In this document: one piece after another, positions 1 through 9,809 of the stretch
How positions within the stretch are numbered: position 1 is the first letter of the stretch
How the letters are laid out: the number at the start of each line of letters is the position of its first letter
Source of the DNA: Bacillota bacterium
GTDB taxonomy: Bacteria > Bacillota > Clostridia > Lachnospirales > Lachnospiraceae
NCBI GenBank assembly: GCA_023410575.1
Contig: JAEYPP010000005.1
Location: 1 to 64,000 of the forward strand
Reading direction: 5' to 3'
Length of the DNA stretch: 64,000 nucleotides
Made by a program: the position numbers and the translations under genes
The notes under the pieces: model-generated
Seen by the model: the letters and a program-made list of their open reading frames with translations, nothing else
What the model was told of the DNA's origin: nothing
The model's database searches: none

Positions 1-126
1 TGGAACTGAAACTTCGAGTATCTGATCTTGAAGCTTTCTGTTTTCGATTGTTTTCTCAATGTTGGCTTTTACCTTATTCTCATAACCCGAGTAGGTATGA
101 ACAACGTACCAATTAGCCTCTGACAT
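1..126 (-). CDS. nusG: Transcription termination/antitermination protein NusG (5' part only)
   Basis: The first 42 codons of NusG, starting at the ATG complementary to 124-126 and running off the left edge of the window. The N-terminus reads MSEANWYVVHTYSGYENKVK, the classic start of the NGN domain that binds RNA polymerase and modulates pausing, termination and coupling to ribosomes. It lies 9 bases downstream of secE in the usual bacterial order rpmG-secE-nusG, so it is almost certainly cotranscribed. The remaining NGN domain and the KOW domain lie outside the window. Confidence 0.95.
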   Translation of the reverse strand, partial: MSEANWYVVHTYSGYENKVKANIEKTIENRKLQDQILEVSVP

Positions 127-135
127 ATAATCACC

Positions 136-348
136 CTATCCCAAAATTTGTTTGATACCACTGTTTACGCAGAAATCAATAAGCGCTATAACGATACCAA
201 GGATGATAGTTATGACAACAACAGCTAATGATTGCTTTGCAAGCGATTCTTTATCAGGCCAGATAATCTTCTTGAACTCGGATTTCAGACCCTTGAACCA
301 GCTTTTCTTTGGAGCTTTTTCTGTAGTATTTGCAGTTGTTTCTCCCAT
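136..348 (-). CDS. secE: Preprotein translocase subunit SecE
   Basis: This 70-residue protein has the short single-span form of SecE usual in Firmicutes. A basic cytoplasmic part (residues 14-40, with the conserved FKKIIWPDKE stretch) precedes one transmembrane segment at about residues 41-60. SecE clamps SecY in the SecYEG protein-export channel. The ATG is preceded by AGGAAAG at a good distance. It sits between rpmG and nusG, the standard neighbours. No tRNA-Trp gene lies between rpmG and secE, unlike in some other Firmicutes. Confidence 0.95.
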   Translation of the reverse strand: MGETTANTTEKAPKKSWFKGLKSEFKKIIWPDKESLAKQSLAVVVITIILGIVIALIDFCVNSGIKQILG

Positions 349-383
349 AATCTCACTTTCCTTTCCGTTTAAAAAGGTATCAA

Positions 384-533
384 TTATTTAGTTTCTTTGT
401 GTAATGTGTGTGATTTACAGAATTTACAATACTTCTTGGTTTCCATTCTGTCAGGATGGTTCTTCTTTTCCTTCGTAGTGTTGTAATTACGTTGTTTGCA
501 TTCTGTACATGCCAATGTAATTTTTACTCGCAC
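384..533 (-). CDS. rpmG: 50S ribosomal protein L33
   Basis: A 49-codon gene found by reading the minus strand. It starts with GTG (complement of 531-533) seven bases after a perfect AGGAGGT-like site at 541-546. The product begins MRVKITLACTECKQRNY and ends KFCKSHTLHKETK. The two CxxC pairs (TECKQ-type and YCKFC) mark the zinc-binding C+ form of L33, a small protein of the 50S subunit. It is the first gene of the rpmG-secE-nusG transcript. Confidence 0.95.
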   Translation of the reverse strand: MRVKITLACTECKQRNYNTTKEKKNHPDRMETKKYCKFCKSHTLHKETK

Positions 534-678
534 AACTTCCACCTCCGTTAATTTTTCGTGGTGAACAAAGCATCTTAGATAATTAAATATGCCAATTTAA
601 TAACCGTGCTTTATTCATGTGTTAATACGGTCTTTCTGTTTTTAAGCATAAAAAAAAGACCTCTTCCATAGCTGTTTT

Positions 679-707
679 ACTATATCACAATTTAAAATGT
701 TCGTCAA
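679..707 (-). promoter_or_regulatory. Promoter of rpmG-secE-nusG
   Basis: On the minus strand a -35 box TTGACG (complement of 702-707) is followed by a 17-base spacer and a -10 box TATAGT (complement of 679-684). This near-consensus housekeeping promoter gives a leader of about 140 bases before rpmG. The transcript start is inferred only. Confidence 0.75.
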
Positions 708-746
708 ACACTTTTTTTCCTACTCTTTCGTGCATTAATTAATATT

Positions 747-2303
747 TTATTTTTTCTTCTGTGCCTTATACTGTCTTGGTGTAACTCCTGCTGTTTTCTT
801 AAATACTCGTGTAAAATAATTAGGATCACGATAACCTACTTTAAAGCAAATTTCTTGAACGGTATTATTGGAATACGCTAACCATTCCTTTGCCTTGCGT
901 ATTCTTACATTAGTCAAGTAATCGACAAATGTAATACCCGCCTGTTCACGAAAAACTCTGCTGAAATACTGTGGACTTAAATTTAGAAGTCTTGCACACT
1001 CTTCTAAAGTAATATCTTCATCATAATGAGAATCGATATAGCGCAATGCTTTTCGAATGTCGGCATACGTAGTTGTATTCTGCAAATCACGTACTGCCTT
1101 TAGAATATAACTAACACTTCGGTACGCCCATGCGCTTATTTCCTCTTCTTCGATATGGTAGAGTTGTCGCCCTAACTCCATATAATTAGTATACTCACTT
1201 TCATTCTTCCCATCATACCGTGCGATATGCGAAGCCATTACCAAAAGCTCAAACATTTTATTTTTTTTGTCAGTCTCAGAAAAATGTTGCATTAACTCAA
1301 GTAATGCTGTTAAATTGTTCATCGCTTCCTCGCTACCCTCTCGGATATGTGTTAAAAACTTTTGCTCTAATTCACTATAGAACTTTTCATCTCCTTCTAT
1401 ATTAATGGCCGCACTTTTACTCAATATACCCGTACCCGAATCATCATATCTTAAATTACGAAGGGCCTCCTCGTAAGAAACAGACAATTTATTAACTGGT
1501 TTTTGAGAGCCAATTCCTATCTTTGCATCCATAGAAAACATCTCTCGAAATACTTTACGAACATAATTACCATATCGAATTTGTTCTGTGACTGAAGTAT
1601 TGCGATCCTTTTCTAGACCAAATCTCGCCATAACAAAGAGAACGATTCTCCTTGAAACCTCTCTCCCGACGATACAACGATAGCCTGGAGTGACATTCTT
1701 CTTAAGTTGTCTAGAATACCTCTCATAATTTATCGGAGTCTCATTATCATTTTTATCCAATGAGATATAGATTACATAACCAACTCCACTAATATTGAGT
1801 AAATACTGATAGCGCTGCCACTCCCAGTTAAGATCCCCATTAAACAATACAGAATATATAAAGGAGAACTCGATGAGTTCATTTGCTTGCTGAGCCAGCT
1901 TTTCTCGATCACTAATTAATTGCATACGTCTATCATTTCTGGCACGCAGAAAATTTTTTGTGATAACTGCTAACTTTTCTTTACTAACAGGAAGATCTAA
2001 AATATCTAATACTTGACATTGAATCATCTTCCGATAATCATCTTCTTTAAAATTATCTCCATAAATTACTGCATGAATATCACTATTTAATTCTCTCAAT
2101 CCACCAATAACAGAAAAACCACTACCACCTCGATACTGTGCTGCTACAAATAAAAGATCATATTTCTTTTCCGAATATAATTTTAAGGCCATATCATGAG
2201 TATTGGCTGTATCGATACATTCAATATCCTGTATAAAATCACATAGCATAGATGATAGAATCCGATATGTGCTTAAATTACTATCTACAACTAAAATCTT
2301 CAT
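747..2303 (-). CDS. AraC-family regulator with degenerate response-regulator receiver
   Basis: A 518-residue protein. I place the start at the ATG at 2303 rather than at a TTG four codons upstream, because GGGGGA lies just before this ATG. The N-terminus (MKILVVDSNLSTYRIL) and the next ~120 residues have the layout of a CheY-like receiver. The phosphoacceptor position reads YDLLFVAAQYRGG, with Ala where Asp is expected, and the usual Lys-Pro near the domain end reads DLPVS. The middle third resembles the linker of YesN-type regulators. The C-terminal ~100 residues hold two AraC helix-turn-helix motifs (ITLEECARLLNLSPQYFSRV and VQEICFKVGYRDPNYFTRVF). No sensor kinase lies beside it. It is probably a DNA-binding regulator that does not use ordinary phosphorylation. 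Confidence 0.85.
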   Translation of the reverse strand: MKILVVDSNLSTYRILSSMLCDFIQDIECIDTANTHDMALKLYSEKKYDLLFVAAQYRGGSGFSVIGGLRELNSDIHAVIYGDNFKEDDYRKMIQCQVLDILDLPVSKEKLAVITKNFLRARNDRRMQLISDREKLAQQANELIEFSFIYSVLFNGDLNWEWQRYQYLLNISGVGYVIYISLDKNDNETPINYERYSRQLKKNVTPGYRCIVGREVSRRIVLFVMARFGLEKDRNTSVTEQIRYGNYVRKVFREMFSMDAKIGIGSQKPVNKLSVSYEEALRNLRYDDSGTGILSKSAAINIEGDEKFYSELEQKFLTHIREGSEEAMNNLTALLELMQHFSETDKKNKMFELLVMASHIARYDGKNESEYTNYMELGRQLYHIEEEEISAWAYRSVSYILKAVRDLQNTTTYADIRKALRYIDSHYDEDITLEECARLLNLSPQYFSRVFREQAGITFVDYLTNVRIRKAKEWLAYSNNTVQEICFKVGYRDPNYFTRVFKKTAGVTPRQYKAQKKK

Positions 2304-2513
2304 TTTTTCCCCCAAAAAACCTCAAAATAATAGATAATTAATAATTTATTATCTTTAAACTTATACTATTTTCTATTTTGCCATATAAGTGCCACTAAAA
2401 CAACATAAAATTTGTATAAATGCATGATTCTTTTCTGTAAAAAGTGTGGTATTATTTCAGTGGTGTAAAAATAAATTAAAGCTTATACTATATTCAAGGA
2501 GAGTTCTTACAAT

Positions 2514-4700
2514 ATGAAAAAAGAAAGAAAAAAAATTAAATATGTGATGATAGGACTCGTACTTTCATTAGCGTTAGTTCCACTTCTAAAATCAAGTGAT
2601 GCAACAAACACTAACGTGAATAATGAGCTCATTGTATTATGGAAAGATGGTGTTTCAGCCGAAGAAAAAAGAGATTTTCTTTCTACATATAGTAATCAAT
2701 TTACCATTACCTCCGAATATGAGAATTTTATGTTAATTACTACAAGTGATATTACAACCGCTCAATGGCTACGAAATCATCTTGCTTCTAACCCATCACT
2801 TTGTACTGTCGACTATAACTCGGAAATTGATTTATGCAATACCAACGACCCCTATTTTGAAACTCAATGGGGGCTCAATAACCCTGGTAGCTATGATGAG
2901 CTAGTTGGTGATAATCTAGTCAAAGTATACTCAACTAATGATGTCGATATGAACATCCCAGATGCCTGGGCGCTATATAATAATGATGATATGAATACAA
3001 GGAAAGTAGTAGTAGCTGTTATTGACACTGGTGTTGATAATAACCATCCTGATCTAATTGACTCAATGTGGGTGAATAAAGGAGAAATTCCAGAGGATGG
3101 AATTGACAATGACAAAAATGGATATATTGATGATGTTTTTGGTTGGGATTTCTATAATAAAGATAATACTGTCTGTCATTACGAGATTGATGCAAAAACA
3201 GATGAAATTCGTTCCTCAAAGGATGATTGTGACGATCACGGAACCCATTGTGCAGGAATTATTGCTGCCACAGCTAATAACAAAATCGGTATTGCCGGCG
3301 TCGCTTCCAATATCGATGCAAAAATTATGGCATTAAAGATCCATGGAGGCACCAATGGAAAGGGAACAATTGCGGATGCGATTCTTGCAATCAAATATGC
3401 AACCGTAATGGGTGCAGATATCGTAAATATGAGCTGGGGATCCACTACAAAAAATAAAGCATTGCAACAAGCAATTTCCGAAGCCCCAATGCTTTTTATT
3501 ACTGCTGCAGGTAATACTGGTGATGATAATGATAAAGTACCAGTTTACCCTGCTAGTTATGACTTACCTAATGTCATTTCAGTGACCTTTATTAACCAAT
3601 ATGGATACATAACATCAAAATCTAACTATGGAAAAAATTCCGTTGATGTTGCAGCACCTGGAATGAATATTATGAGTACTTCGGTTGGTGCGTACTCTAC
3701 GATGTCTGGTTCCTCTATGGCGGCACCTCATATCACTGGATTAGCTGCAATTCTTTACTCATGTGGAGATAAAGTAACTCCAGATAGTGTAAAAAAATTA
3801 ATTACCCAGAATATTAAGAACTTAGTAGGTCTTGACGGAATGATTAAAAATCCTGGCATTCCGGATGCCTACCGTATCATGCAAAGACTTCCTTATTTAA
3901 AATTTGATACGATAGCTCCGACACTAGATATCAATACGTATTATGAAAAAGATACAATTAAGTTAGGTATCTATAGTAAAGACAAACAAGGCTCCGGTGT
4001 TCGTGTAGTAAAATATCTTCCCGGTAAAAAAAGTAAAAAAGATTTTAAGAACGGAACTATAGGTACCTCGATTACCTCTAATTCACTTGAACTAAATAAA
4101 GGTGGTTTTTACACATTCTATACTAGTGATTACTCTAATAATGAAAATATTGTTGTATATGAGGTAATGGATGATAAAGAAGCTCCTTTAGTTTCTTCTT
4201 CCTACTACTATTCCTTAGATGGTAAAGCAATAACCGTAAATCTAAGAGTAATTGATGAGTTAAGTGGAGTCAAAATAATTAAGTATGCGAAAGGAAAACG
4301 TTCTGAAAAAGATTTCGCATCTGGTTATCTGGGCAAAAGTATCTATTTAAAGAATAATTCTACTACCATACGACTAGATGAACCCGGTGAATATACCTTC
4401 TATGCCACTGATTACCGTGGAAACAAGATAGTACACGTTATAAATATTGCAAAAAAACCAATTCGTAGCATTACAGTACCTTCAAATACCATTAGTGTCT
4501 CAGTTGGTGATTTACAAAAACTTAAAGTATCCTATTCACCACAACTAACAACCGATAAGCTTTTTTATTCGTCATCAAATCCTAATATTGCAAGTATAAG
4601 TCAATGGGGGGCATTATATGCGAAAGCCAAAGGAAGAGCAATAATAACCATCTCCTCCACTTCTGGTGTCTCAAAAAAAATTATAGTAACTGTGGAATAG
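2514..4700 (+). CDS. Secreted subtilisin-like serine protease with Ig-like C-terminus
   Basis: A 728-residue S8 peptidase. A short basic N-terminus and hydrophobic segment (residues 10-26) act as signal peptide or anchor. An inhibitor-like propeptide follows (about 37-105). The catalytic triad is Asp171 (VIDTGVD), His242 (DDHGTHCAGI) and Ser401 (SGSSMAAPH), with the oxyanion Asn in TAAGNTG. The C-terminus holds two related ~90-residue modules (each with a KY-pGKk/gKrSeKDF motif and ending in ytFYxxDYxxN) and a final Big_2-type domain (about 650-728). This suggests a cell-surface or secreted protease that degrades extracellular protein. AAGGAGAG precedes the ATG. The gene stands alone, divergent from the AraC gene. 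Confidence 0.9.
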   Translation: MKKERKKIKYVMIGLVLSLALVPLLKSSDATNTNVNNELIVLWKDGVSAEEKRDFLSTYSNQFTITSEYENFMLITTSDITTAQWLRNHLASNPSLCTVDYNSEIDLCNTNDPYFETQWGLNNPGSYDELVGDNLVKVYSTNDVDMNIPDAWALYNNDDMNTRKVVVAVIDTGVDNNHPDLIDSMWVNKGEIPEDGIDNDKNGYIDDVFGWDFYNKDNTVCHYEIDAKTDEIRSSKDDCDDHGTHCAGIIAATANNKIGIAGVASNIDAKIMALKIHGGTNGKGTIADAILAIKYATVMGADIVNMSWGSTTKNKALQQAISEAPMLFITAAGNTGDDNDKVPVYPASYDLPNVISVTFINQYGYITSKSNYGKNSVDVAAPGMNIMSTSVGAYSTMSGSSMAAPHITGLAAILYSCGDKVTPDSVKKLITQNIKNLVGLDGMIKNPGIPDAYRIMQRLPYLKFDTIAPTLDINTYYEKDTIKLGIYSKDKQGSGVRVVKYLPGKKSKKDFKNGTIGTSITSNSLELNKGGFYTFYTSDYSNNENIVVYEVMDDKEAPLVSSSYYYSLDGKAITVNLRVIDELSGVKIIKYAKGKRSEKDFASGYLGKSIYLKNNSTTIRLDEPGEYTFYATDYRGNKIVHVINIAKKPIRSITVPSNTISVSVGDLQKLKVSYSPQLTTDKLFYSSSNPNIASISQWGALYAKAKGRAIITISSTSGVSKKIIVTVE

Positions 4701-4741
4701 ATCCATTCTTTTTCATGCCACTAAAAATATAAGTATACGAT

Positions 4742-4780
4742 AAAAAAGAGGTCTTTACTTAATGTAATAGCCTCTTTTTT
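4742..4780. terminator. Bidirectional terminator between subtilase and pepF
   Basis: AAAAAAGAGG and CCTCTTTTTT flank an ~18-base AT-rich loop. The hairpin has an A-run on its left and a T-run on its right, so it can serve both convergent genes. Confidence 0.7.
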
Positions 4781-4797
4781 TCATGAATTACCCTAGA

Positions 4798-6597
4798 TTA
4801 TTTAGTTAATAATGTCTCTAATTCTGTAATTAGAGAATTAAAAAGATTCAATGCTTCTTCAATTGGAGCTGGTGTACTCATATCAACTCCTGCAATTTTA
4901 AGAAGACTAATTGGATCTGTACTGCAACCTCCACTTAAAAATCTTAGATAATCTTCAACTGCTGGTGTCCCCTCCTTTAGAATACGATTCGACAGAGCAA
5001 TAGCAGCTGAGTAACCAGTTGCATATTGGAACACATAGTAGTTATAGTAGAAATGTGGTATTCTTGCCCATTCCACATCAATCTGAGAATCAATAACAAT
5101 GTCATCTCCATAATATTTTAAATTTAAACTATGATAGATGTCAGACAGCACTTGAGCTGTTAAGCTTTCCGAATCTTCTACAAGCTGATTAATTATTAGT
5201 TCAAACTCAGCAAACATAGTCTGTCGGTATAAAGTTGCTCTAAATTTGTCAAGGAAATGATTAATTAGGTAAGCTTTTTTCTGCTCATCTTCCGTATTCT
5301 TTAACAGATGTTGCATCAATAGCGACTCATTACAAGTAGATGCAACCTCCGCAACAAATATCTTATAATTCGAATATATATTTGGCTGATTGCGATTGCT
5401 AAGATAAGAATGTATTGCATGTCCCATCTCATGTGCAAGTGTGAACATATTATCAATGGTATCCGCATAGTTCATTAACACAAATGGATGAACTTTGGCA
5501 CCTGCAGAATATGCTCCACTTCGTTTTCCCTCATTCTCATAAACATCAACCCAGCGGTTTTCAAAGCCACTCTTAAGTATTGACAAATACTCTTCACCCA
5601 AAGGCTCTAATGCCTTCAAAATTGTTTCCTGTGCTTTTTCGTAACTTACCTTCGCATTCATCTCATGAACCATTGGAGTGTAAAGATCATACATATGAAG
5701 TTCATCCACATTTAAAATTTTCTTTCTAAGTTTAACGTAACGGTGCATTGCTGGAACTTGATTGCTCACCGCCTCAATTAAACTATGATATACCGACACA
5801 GGAACTTCTGTCTCATCAAGTGATGCTTCAAGGTTTGATTTGTAATTGCGAATTTTTGCATTAAATTGAAGTTGCTTTATTTGAGCATTAAGTGTTGCTG
5901 CTAAAGTATTCTTAAATTGATCGTAGACTGAATATAAAGCTTTGAAAGCATCTTTTCGTACTCTTCGATCTGGACTTTCCATAAATGGTATAAAATTACC
6001 GTGTGTAATTCTTACTTTATCCCCATCCTCATCAATGATTTCAGGAAAAATGATGTCCGCATTGTTTAGCATGCCATAAATATCTGCTGGTGCAGCCGCC
6101 AAATCAGCTGATGCAGCTAATATTCTTTCTTCCGCTTGTGATAAGATATGATCCTTCTTTCTACGCTTTACATCAATATGACGTTGATAAAGTAATAAAT
6201 CATCCTTCTCTTCATAAAAGCGTTGAAGTACTGCTTCCGGAATCGCGATTAATTCTGGGTCTTCAAATGATAGTGCCTCTGAAATTTCTACATACATACT
6301 CATAAAAGTACCATACATACCTTGATAAGTTGCATTTTTGGTATCTTCATCTCGTTTTCGGCCTGCATATTGAGCTAAATTATCAAGCAAAACATCGATT
6401 TCATCATAACATTGATAGAACCCTAGTAACTCAGTTGCACTATTCCCTAATTTACCTTTAAACTTTAGTAAACTGCTTTTTAGTTCTTTCGCTTTCCTTA
6501 GATCTTCATACCATGCCTCATCCGTAAGGTATAAATCCTCAGTAGCCCATGTATATTCCTTGATGACCTCGCTTCGCTTTTTTAGCTCTTTACTCAT
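4798..6597 (-). CDS. pepF: Oligoendopeptidase F
   Basis: This 599-residue M3 metallopeptidase has the usual length for PepF. The zinc motif HEMGHAIHS begins at His389, with Glu390 as catalytic base and His393 as second ligand; the third ligand Glu lies in FVAEVASTCNE downstream. The ~110-residue N-terminal PepF domain (decision from YTWATEDLYLTDEAWY onward) is present. It is a cytoplasmic enzyme that cleaves peptides of roughly 7-17 residues, and may recycle peptides made by extracellular proteases such as its convergent neighbour. AAAGGAAA precedes the ATG. Confidence 0.95.
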   Translation of the reverse strand: MSKELKKRSEVIKEYTWATEDLYLTDEAWYEDLRKAKELKSSLLKFKGKLGNSATELLGFYQCYDEIDVLLDNLAQYAGRKRDEDTKNATYQGMYGTFMSMYVEISEALSFEDPELIAIPEAVLQRFYEEKDDLLLYQRHIDVKRRKKDHILSQAEERILAASADLAAAPADIYGMLNNADIIFPEIIDEDGDKVRITHGNFIPFMESPDRRVRKDAFKALYSVYDQFKNTLAATLNAQIKQLQFNAKIRNYKSNLEASLDETEVPVSVYHSLIEAVSNQVPAMHRYVKLRKKILNVDELHMYDLYTPMVHEMNAKVSYEKAQETILKALEPLGEEYLSILKSGFENRWVDVYENEGKRSGAYSAGAKVHPFVLMNYADTIDNMFTLAHEMGHAIHSYLSNRNQPNIYSNYKIFVAEVASTCNESLLMQHLLKNTEDEQKKAYLINHFLDKFRATLYRQTMFAEFELIINQLVEDSESLTAQVLSDIYHSLNLKYYGDDIVIDSQIDVEWARIPHFYYNYYVFQYATGYSAAIALSNRILKEGTPAVEDYLRFLSGGCSTDPISLLKIAGVDMSTPAPIEEALNLFNSLITELETLLTK

Positions 6598-6663
6598 AAA
6601 ATTTCCTTTCTCACTCTTAATTAAACTTAAGATATTACTTCAATTAATAACTTCATCTTACAT

Positions 6664-7701
6664 CTAACTAATTATTTTCATCTCTTGTATATTATCTATT
6701 TTACTTACAGACTCTCCTATAATAAGTTCTGATTTTAGAATGACGCGTGTTAGTGGTGTTGTCATAGGACTCTCCATCAAACTAATTAGATTTTTAGCAG
6801 CTTCCTCACCAATCTTGTCAGTGTCTTGCTTAACTGTTGTCAATTTGGGATCGAATGCTTGTGATATCGATATTCCATCATAACCCGCTACTGATATTTG
6901 CTCTGGAAATCTAAGACCCCTTCTTTTAATTGCTTTTATTACACCAAGTGCTGTATAATCATCAGGTGCCATGATACATGTCGGTCGTTCCTTGCAATCT
7001 AGCAAATGATAAGTATACTCCTCAGCCGATTCTGCCTCTCGGTATCTTCCCTCTAGATAGTAATAATCAGGAATTTGGATTTTATGTTCAGCAAGAACTT
7101 GATTAAAAGCCACCAGACGATTGTGTGTAACCGCACTCTTAGTCCCGTAAATATAAGCAATTTTTTGATGTCCCTGCGATACAATATACTCCGTTAAGTC
7201 TCTCATACCGCTAGAATTATCAGAGATAATACTAATTGCTTCATTAAATGAATGATCGATTGTTACTACTGGAAAATCACTATTAACAACTTCTAGTACC
7301 TCAGGATTCGTAAAATCTGCACAGACAATACATATGCCATCAAAATTTCTATATTTACAATGTTCAAGATACGTCATCTTTCGATTACCAATATTGTTCT
7401 CAATAAAGGTAATGTCATACCCTCTCATACTTGAATTCTCACGAAATGCTGCCAGTATATGTGCAAAGTACTCGTTTCTTAATCCATAAGATGATAGAGT
7501 ATCAAATAAAACTCCAATATTATAGGACTTCTTTAGTTTCAACTGACGAGCATAAGAATTTGGAACATATCCAAGTTCATCAGCGACTTTAAGGACAGCT
7601 TTCGTTGTCTCTTCTCCAATCTCACGATATCCATTTAGAACTTTACTTACTGTAGAAACTGAAACATTACACTTTAAAGATATGTCTCTAATCGTCGTCA
7701 T
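6664..7701 (-). CDS. LacI/GalR-family transcriptional regulator
   Basis: A 345-residue repressor. Residues 1-60 form the LacI helix-turn-helix and hinge (TTIRDISLKCNVSVSTVSKV, then LGYVPNSYARQL). The rest is a type I periplasmic-binding-protein fold for effector binding (IGVLFDT, AYIYGTKSAVTHNRL, PTCIMAPDDYTALG). Members usually repress sugar-use genes and respond to a sugar. No transport or sugar-degrading gene is adjacent, so the target and ligand cannot be named. Confidence 0.9.
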   Translation of the reverse strand: MTTIRDISLKCNVSVSTVSKVLNGYREIGEETTKAVLKVADELGYVPNSYARQLKLKKSYNIGVLFDTLSSYGLRNEYFAHILAAFRENSSMRGYDITFIENNIGNRKMTYLEHCKYRNFDGICIVCADFTNPEVLEVVNSDFPVVTIDHSFNEAISIISDNSSGMRDLTEYIVSQGHQKIAYIYGTKSAVTHNRLVAFNQVLAEHKIQIPDYYYLEGRYREAESAEEYTYHLLDCKERPTCIMAPDDYTALGVIKAIKRRGLRFPEQISVAGYDGISISQAFDPKLTTVKQDTDKIGEEAAKNLISLMESPMTTPLTRVILKSELIIGESVSKIDNIQEMKIIS

Positions 7702-7747
7702 CTTACTTATCTCCCAATTAATTTGACTTCCCTATAATTTTATAATC

Positions 7748-8257
7748 TTAGTCAATTTTCTTAAAAATTGGCTTAAGTTTACTATAAACAACAGCTCCAA
7801 TTATACCGATTGCCATCCCTGTAATCGTTCCCCCAATGATTAGTATGAATAAATAGTTAATCATAACTTCAGACATTACAATCATTGCTACTACGATCTG
7901 TCCGATGTTATGAAAAACGCCTCCTGCTATTGATACTCCAACCATGCTAAAGCCTTTTATCTTTTTCATTAGATACATCGTAAAGAAAGCCATACTTGCC
8001 CCAGCAATACTAAACCATAGCATCATCATATTACCAAATGTCAAGGATGATAATAATACTCTGACAATTGATAAACCGAATGCTGCCTTCGCTCCAAGTA
8101 AATATAGAGCTATTAATACGACAATGTTGGCCAGTCCCAATTTCATACCAGGTATACCAAAACTAATCGGAATCAGACTTTCAATATAGCTAAAAATAAA
8201 AGCGAGTGCTATTAACATACCATAGGTGGCAACTTTCTTTGTAGATCTCTTTTGCAT
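7748..8257 (-). CDS. Gx transporter family membrane protein (HepS1-type annotation)
   Basis: A 169-residue protein with about five hydrophobic segments, starting KVATYGMLIALAFIFSYIES. It matches the small membrane proteins often labelled heptaprenyl diphosphate synthase component I. It contains no prenyl-synthase DDxxD motif and looks instead like an ECF-type substrate-binding or small transporter subunit. No prenyltransferase partner (HepT) is beside it. The substrate is unknown. Confidence 0.75.
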   Translation of the reverse strand: MQKRSTKKVATYGMLIALAFIFSYIESLIPISFGIPGMKLGLANIVVLIALYLLGAKAAFGLSIVRVLLSSLTFGNMMMLWFSIAGASMAFFTMYLMKKIKGFSMVGVSIAGGVFHNIGQIVVAMIVMSEVMINYLFILIIGGTITGMAIGIIGAVVYSKLKPIFKKID

Positions 8258-8430
8258 ATAACTACCTTTCTTGCCTTTCTATTGCTTGATTATAACGCAT
8301 GATGAACTTATTCGCAAACAAAATTTCACATTTTTTACAGGAACATTAGTATTCTTTATAAAGTAACCAAAACAATCGTATTTGATGTAAAATTGCAGGT
8401 GTACCATATGATAGAAAAATAGGTTATTAT

Positions 8431-8473
8431 ACCGAGAAATAATATTGCAAATAATCTCAGTATAACAACCTCG
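8431..8473 (-). terminator. Terminator of the ABC export operon
   Basis: An inverted repeat with TTATAC-C-GAGA on the left and TCTC-A-GTATAA on the right lies immediately downstream of the permease stop. The T-tract is weak, so this could also be an mRNA-end stabiliser. Confidence 0.45.
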
Positions 8474-8477
8474 TTTA

Positions 8478-9809
8478 CTAACTTTCTGTCTTCATAGCTT
8501 CTATCGCACTAATCTTTGTTGCTCTTCTTGCTGGAATATAACCTGCTAAAACACCAATCAGGATTGAGAACAATGCTGCGACAAATGGTAGCCATATCGG
8601 AATCTGAGAAAACTGGGCACCAGTAGAATCAACATACCAACCATTTCCCGGAATAATAGAGGAAAGTAGAGGTCCTCCATATTTATTAACTGCCCAAGAA
8701 GCAATATAGCTCAATCCTATACCTATAACTCCACCAATCAGTCCAATTAGACCAGCTTCAAACAAAAATAGCTTTTTAATATCTTTGATTAAGCAACCCA
8801 AAACCTTCATAACACCAATCTCTTTCGTACGTTCATAGATTGACATAACCATTGTATTGGCGATGTTAATTGCCGATACTATCATCGCAACTGCTCCAAT
8901 CGCACCGAACACCAATTTAAGCATATTCGCTGTTTCAATCATAGGATCAAGCTCAGTCATTGCACTATAAGCTGTAACACCCATTGCAGTTATTTGTTCT
9001 ACCACATCCGATACTTGACGAATGTCTTCTACATTAACGATAAGTTGATCATAGGTTTCTAACTTTTTTAACGCTTTTTTTCGATCCTCAACTTTTAGTA
9101 TATTTGCATACTTCTTATACAGTTCTTTAAAATAGTCAATATCCATGTAAGATTGCCAACTATACTGAGAATCATCACCCTCTTCAAAGAACAAAACGCT
9201 ATCATTAATCTTAAAGTTAAAATTTTTCTTGCCCTCTGGCAACTGGTACTCCCAAAATTCACCGATAACTTTATCTTTGTCAAGATCGATCACTTTTGGT
9301 TGATTGGAACGCCCACTGGTATTCCAAAAGTTATTCAAATCATTTCTGCATAGGATAATTTTAGATTTGTTTTCTTTCGTTAACATAGTACCATCACTAA
9401 GCAGAGGATACCCGAAATCACTTGCTGAAGCATAGTCTATTACATTAACATAGGTACCACCTTCATACTTACCACTAACCAAATGTATATATATACCAAA
9501 TTGCGGGGATACATACTTTACGTTCTCAATCTGCTTTATCTTTTCAACCAGCTCGTCATTTAGCTCAGCGCTCTTTGATACACCACCTGTGCTATCATCA
9601 TAATTGTAGCTCTGGTAAACATTGATAAGAGAGAGTCCGCCATTTTGCATTACTGCTTCTGTAAATACGTTGTTGATACCAATACCAATAGAGAACATAA
9701 CAACTATGGATATCGTACCAATTATCATACCAATAATCGTCAATGCAGTTCGAGCTTTTCGGCGAAACAGATTTCTTAACCCCATTTTAATTAAATCGCT
9801 AATCTTCAT
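8478..9809 (-). CDS. ABC transporter permease, MacB/FtsX type
   Basis: A 443-residue permease. I use the ATG at 9809 (MKISDLIKMGLRNLFRRK), which overlaps the end of the preceding gene by 11 bases; a TTG three codons upstream is possible. It has one N-terminal transmembrane segment (ARTALTIIGMIIGTISIVVM), a large extracytoplasmic MacB_PCD domain (about 60-285), and three C-terminal segments including the FtsX signature near MSIYERTKEIGVMKVLG. Together with the ATPase at 12856-13983 it forms a type VII mechanotransmission-type ABC system. These act on cell-envelope substrates rather than moving a solute across the membrane. Confidence 0.9.
   Translation of the reverse strand: MKISDLIKMGLRNLFRRKARTALTIIGMIIGTISIVVMFSIGIGINNVFTEAVMQNGGLSLINVYQSYNYDDSTGGVSKSAELNDELVEKIKQIENVKYVSPQFGIYIHLVSGKYEGGTYVNVIDYASASDFGYPLLSDGTMLTKENKSKIILCRNDLNNFWNTSGRSNQPKVIDLDKDKVIGEFWEYQLPEGKKNFNFKINDSVLFFEEGDDSQYSWQSYMDIDYFKELYKKYANILKVEDRKKALKKLETYDQLIVNVEDIRQVSDVVEQITAMGVTAYSAMTELDPMIETANMLKLVFGAIGAVAMIVSAINIANTMVMSIYERTKEIGVMKVLGCLIKDIKKLFLFEAGLIGLIGGVIGIGLSYIASWAVNKYGGPLLSSIIPGNGWYVDSTGAQFSQIPIWLPFVAALFSILIGVLAGYIPARRATKISAIEAMKTES

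Noticed and set aside
152..391. 79-codon plus-strand frame opposite secE
   Set aside because: Antisense of the conserved secE gene without a ribosome site.
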